In this document: positions 40,883 to 42,616 of the stretch, one piece after another
Numbering within the stretch: the stretch's first letter is position 1
Layout: every line of letters begins with the position of its first letter
Assembly: GCF_003060965.1 (NCBI RefSeq)
Contig: NZ_QAII01000103.1
Span: 18,740 to 61,355 of the forward strand
DNA length: 42,616 bases
Direction: 5' to 3'
From: Caulobacter sp. HMWF025
GTDB taxonomy: Bacteria > Pseudomonadota > Alphaproteobacteria > Caulobacterales > Caulobacteraceae
Made by a program: the position numbers and the translations under genes
Notes under the pieces: model-generated
The model's database searches: none
Told to the model about the DNA's origin: nothing
The model's input: only the letters and a program-made list of their open reading frames with translations

Positions 40883-41746
40883 TTGCCCGAATTGCCCGAA
40901 GTCGAGACCGTCCGGCGCGGCCTGGAGCCCACCCTCAGCGGCGCGCGCCTCAGCCGCGTGCGCGCCAACCGGCCCGACCTGCGCTTTCCCCTGCCCGACG
41001 GCTTCGTCCAGCGCCTGACCGGCGCCACCATCCTGCGGCTGGAGCGCCGGGCCAAGTACCTGCTGGCCCCGCTGGATCGCGGCGACACCCTGGTGATGCA
41101 TCTGGGCATGACCGGGCGTTTTGAGATTGCGTCGCCGGTGGGTTCGATCAGGCCCGGCGACTTCGCCCGCGAGGTCAAGCCCGACGACAAGCACGCCCAC
41201 GTCGTGTTTGAGACCGAGGACGGGGCGTTGGTCACCTATCATGACCCCCGGCGCTTTGGCTTCATGGACCTGATCGCCACCGACCAGGTCGAACAGCACC
41301 CGTGGTTTGCCACCATGGGCCCCGAGCCCCTCGGCGAGGCCTTCACGCCCCAGACCCTGGTCAAGGCCTTCGCCGGCCGCAAGCAGGGCCCCAAAACCCT
41401 GCTGCTGGACCAGCGCACCGTAGCGGGCCTGGGCAATATCTATGTCTGCGAGGCCCTGCACCGGGCCGGCATCTCGCCGTTCAAGCCGTCCGGGATGATC
41501 GCCGGCAAGCGGCTGGGGCCCCTGACCACGATCATCAAGGAGGTCCTGGCCGAAGCCGTCGCGGTGGGCGGCTCGACCCTGAAGGACTTCGCCGCCGCCG
41601 ACGGGGCCCTGGGCTATTTCCAGCACCGCTTCCGGGTCTACGACCGCGAGGGCGAGCCTTGTCCGACCCGGGGCTGCAAGGGGGTGATCGCCCGCGAGGT
41701 CCAGGCGGGGCGGTCGACGTTCTTTTGTCCGGTGTGTCAGGTTTAG
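40883..41746 (+). CDS. mutM: Formamidopyrimidine-DNA glycosylase
   Basis: The 287-residue enzyme removes 8-oxoguanine and formamidopyrimidines. The start is TTG 40883, unusual but forced: the catalytic N-terminus PELPEVETVRRGLEP must follow the initiator Met directly, and GAGG lies upstream. P2 and E3 are the catalytic pair. The conserved lysine is in LERRAKYLLAPL, the helix-two-turn-helix in LDQRTVAGLGNIYVCEALHR, and the C-terminal zinc finger uses CPTRGCKG and FFCPVCQV. It completes base excision repair with nth in this window. Convergent with a small hypothetical gene, 5 bp apart. Confidence 0.97.
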   Translation: MPELPEVETVRRGLEPTLSGARLSRVRANRPDLRFPLPDGFVQRLTGATILRLERRAKYLLAPLDRGDTLVMHLGMTGRFEIASPVGSIRPGDFAREVKPDDKHAHVVFETEDGALVTYHDPRRFGFMDLIATDQVEQHPWFATMGPEPLGEAFTPQTLVKAFAGRKQGPKTLLLDQRTVAGLGNIYVCEALHRAGISPFKPSGMIAGKRLGPLTTIIKEVLAEAVAVGGSTLKDFAAADGALGYFQHRFRVYDREGEPCPTRGCKGVIAREVQAGRSTFFCPVCQV

Positions 41747-41751
41747 AGGGG

Positions 41752-42102
41752 CTAGTCGATGTTGCGACGGAGCACAAACCCGGGAGCCTTGGCCTCCGTA
41801 GCCAGCCTTTGGCTATGAAGATGGCCCAAGAGGTCGCTCGTTGGTGGCACTCCAACCACCGTAATTGACGTCCAGTCAGGGTGATGCAGATCGACATTGC
41901 CCAACATCGCCAGCACATCGTCGGGTGTGACCGGAGCGCCTGTTGATCTGAAAATCGCACTGTTCGGGTCTGTACCGCGTTCGCGGCGTTGCACTTCAGC
42001 GGCAGCCCGATTGGCCGGTGAGTCGACGAGCCAGAAGGCATCGCCAAGTTCGAGGTCGTCAGTTGCCCCGTAGTCCGGCGTAAAGGCGATAACGACGTGC
42101 AT
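41752..42102 (-). CDS. Hypothetical protein
   Basis: The product of about 116 residues (from ATG 42102, with AGGA before it; ATG 42117 is an alternative) has no signal peptide or membrane helix. It reads MHVVIAFTPDYGATDDLELG, then FWLVDSPANRAAAEVQRRE and LHHPDWTSITVVGVPPTSDL. I do not recognise the family. It may be a small accessory gene. Codon use is less GC-rich than mutM. Convergent with mutM. Confidence 0.5.
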   Translation of the reverse strand: MHVVIAFTPDYGATDDLELGDAFWLVDSPANRAAAEVQRRERGTDPNSAIFRSTGAPVTPDDVLAMLGNVDLHHPDWTSITVVGVPPTSDLLGHLHSQRLATEAKAPGFVLRRNID

Positions 42103-42193
42103 CAGTCCTGATCCCATGGGTTCGGGAAGTCCGCAACGGCTTCAGAACCAGTTCGCCCAAGGCCCCACAAGCCGACGCCCCGCGTCGCGCTCG

Positions 42194-42338
42194 CCCTTAA
42201 ATCTCTTGGAGGCTGCAGCGTGCCGGAGTGGAAAGGTCTGTCAAGGACCGCCTTCGGCGGCCGCGTCGCGGCGACGCGGAGCGTCGTCCTTGAGAGACCT
42301 GTCCACGCCGGCGATCGTCTCGCCGTGAGATTTAAGGG
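42194..42338. repeat. Nested palindromic repeat A
   Basis: The outer arms CCCTTAAATCTC (42194-42205) and GAGATTTAAGGG (42327-42338) are perfectly complementary. Inside, AGGTCTGTCAAGGAC (42234-42248) pairs with GTCCTTGAGAGACCT (42286-42300) with one mismatch, and within that are two triloop hairpins (42248-42260 and 42261-42279). A non-coding repeat, probably present in more copies in the genome. Confidence 0.7.
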
Positions 42339-42340
42339 TG

Positions 42341-42375
42341 GCCCCCTTCGGCGCGAAGGGGGCGGGGCTTGCCCC
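42341..42375. repeat. Two small hairpins next to repeat A
   Basis: GCCCCCTTCG (42341-42350) pairs with CGAAGGGGGC (42354-42363) around a GCG triloop. GGGGC (42364-42368) pairs with GCCCC (42371-42375) around TT. Confidence 0.6.
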
Positions 42376-42390
42376 CACGCGTACAAACCC

Positions 42391-42502
42391 TTGTCATCCC
42401 GGCCGGACGCCCGCGAGGGCGGGAGCGCCGGGACCCAGAGGCAAAGGCGCTGCGACGGCCCCTGGGTCCCGGATAGCCTCTGCGAGGCTTCCGGGATGAC
42501 AA
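42391..42502. repeat. Nested palindromic repeat B (TTGTCATCCCGG ends)
   Basis: TTGTCATCCCGG (42391-42402) and CCGGGATGACAA (42491-42502) are perfect inverted ends. Inside are CCGGGACCCAG (42428-42438) and CTGGGTCCCGG (42462-42472), an 11-bp pair, and hairpins at 42408-42421 (5-bp arms) and 42475-42489 (AGCCTC/GAGGCT, triloop TGC). It lies about 85 bp before the next gene. Confidence 0.7.
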
Positions 42503-42587
42503 AGGTGGGCGGCAGCAATCCACCCAGCCCCCTCCCCTTCCCCGCGCGGGCCTCTATAAAAGCGCCACATCCTCAAGGAGCGCGCGC

Positions 42588-42616
42588 GTGGCCTACGAAA
42601 CCCTGATCGTCGAAAC
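42588..42616 (+). CDS. Start of a probable enoyl-CoA hydratase (3' end outside window)
   Basis: GTG 42588 opens MAYETLIVE, with AAGGAG eight bases upstream. A start reading AYETLxVE is typical of enoyl-CoA hydratases, which often follow mutM in Caulobacter. TATAAA (42555-42560) lies 33 bp upstream as a possible -10. Only nine codons are visible, so the call is tentative. Confidence 0.45.

Noticed and set aside
42118-42587. Small protein genes in the palindromic region
   Set aside because: Short frames here follow the repeats, have no ribosome sites and no protein-like composition.
1-42616. tRNA or rRNA genes, CRISPR array, prophage or transposase
   Set aside because: I looked along the window and found no cloverleaf with a CCA end, no spaced direct repeats, and no integrase, transposase or capsid sequence. 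A tRNA scan could miss nothing obvious, but I could not run one.

Overview
The window is a 42.6 kb piece of a GC-rich alphaproteobacterial chromosome, almost certainly from a Caulobacter species. The best clue is a full-length crescentin gene (creS, 1159-2535, minus), which encodes the intermediate-filament-like protein that curves Caulobacter cells. GANTC (CcrM-type) sites in several promoter regions, GCTA-type -10 elements and several apparently leaderless genes agree with this. It is ordinary chromosomal core. I see no rRNA, tRNA, CRISPR, phage or transposase genes.

Layout. 1-1.1 kb: the end of a TraB/GumN-family gene and an exported SRPBCC protein. 1.1-6.1 kb: creS, then the peroxide-defence block ahpF and ahpC (minus) with oxyR divergent; a near-consensus OxyR site lies between ahpC and oxyR. 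6.1-11.5 kb: a FemAB/CelD-like acetyltransferase and two tandem exported S9A prolyl oligopeptidases (minus). 11.6-13 kb: an exported VOC protein and an orphan gene. 13.1-18.3 kb: dapF, an SDR gene and mtaB (plus), nth (minus), a DUF2244 membrane protein and an Ada-type methyltransferase. A palindrome-rich repeat (18292-18410) separates the last of these from hslVU (minus). 20.3-25.8 kb: a moeB/thiF-type gene, an acetyl-CoA hydrolase/CoA-transferase, an alpha/beta hydrolase, and a Tat-exported S9 peptidase (minus).

25.8-32.2 kb: a D-2-hydroxyacid dehydrogenase (minus) and an exported SH3-like protein. They are followed by the unsaturated fatty acid genes fabA and fabB and the enoyl reductase fabI. 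Two overlapping genes, an SGNH-like protein and a PhyH-type dioxygenase, sit between fabB and fabI. 32.2-35.6 kb: an emrA-emrB-tetR efflux operon (minus) with a palindromic operator inside its promoter. 35.9-40.8 kb: a 43-residue membrane protein, dut, coaBC, a lipoprotein with a toxin-like C-terminal region, and ubiB and ubiE. 40.9-42.6 kb: mutM, a small hypothetical gene, about 300 bp of nested palindromic repeats, and the first codons of a probable enoyl-CoA hydratase.

The most interesting items are the crescentin gene, the SGNH-PhyH pair inside the fab cluster, the OxyR and TetR operator architectures, the lipoprotein, and the two families of multi-hairpin repeats. I found no convincing new defence or mobile system. 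All family assignments come from reading the sequence and from memory of the families; no database search was run.
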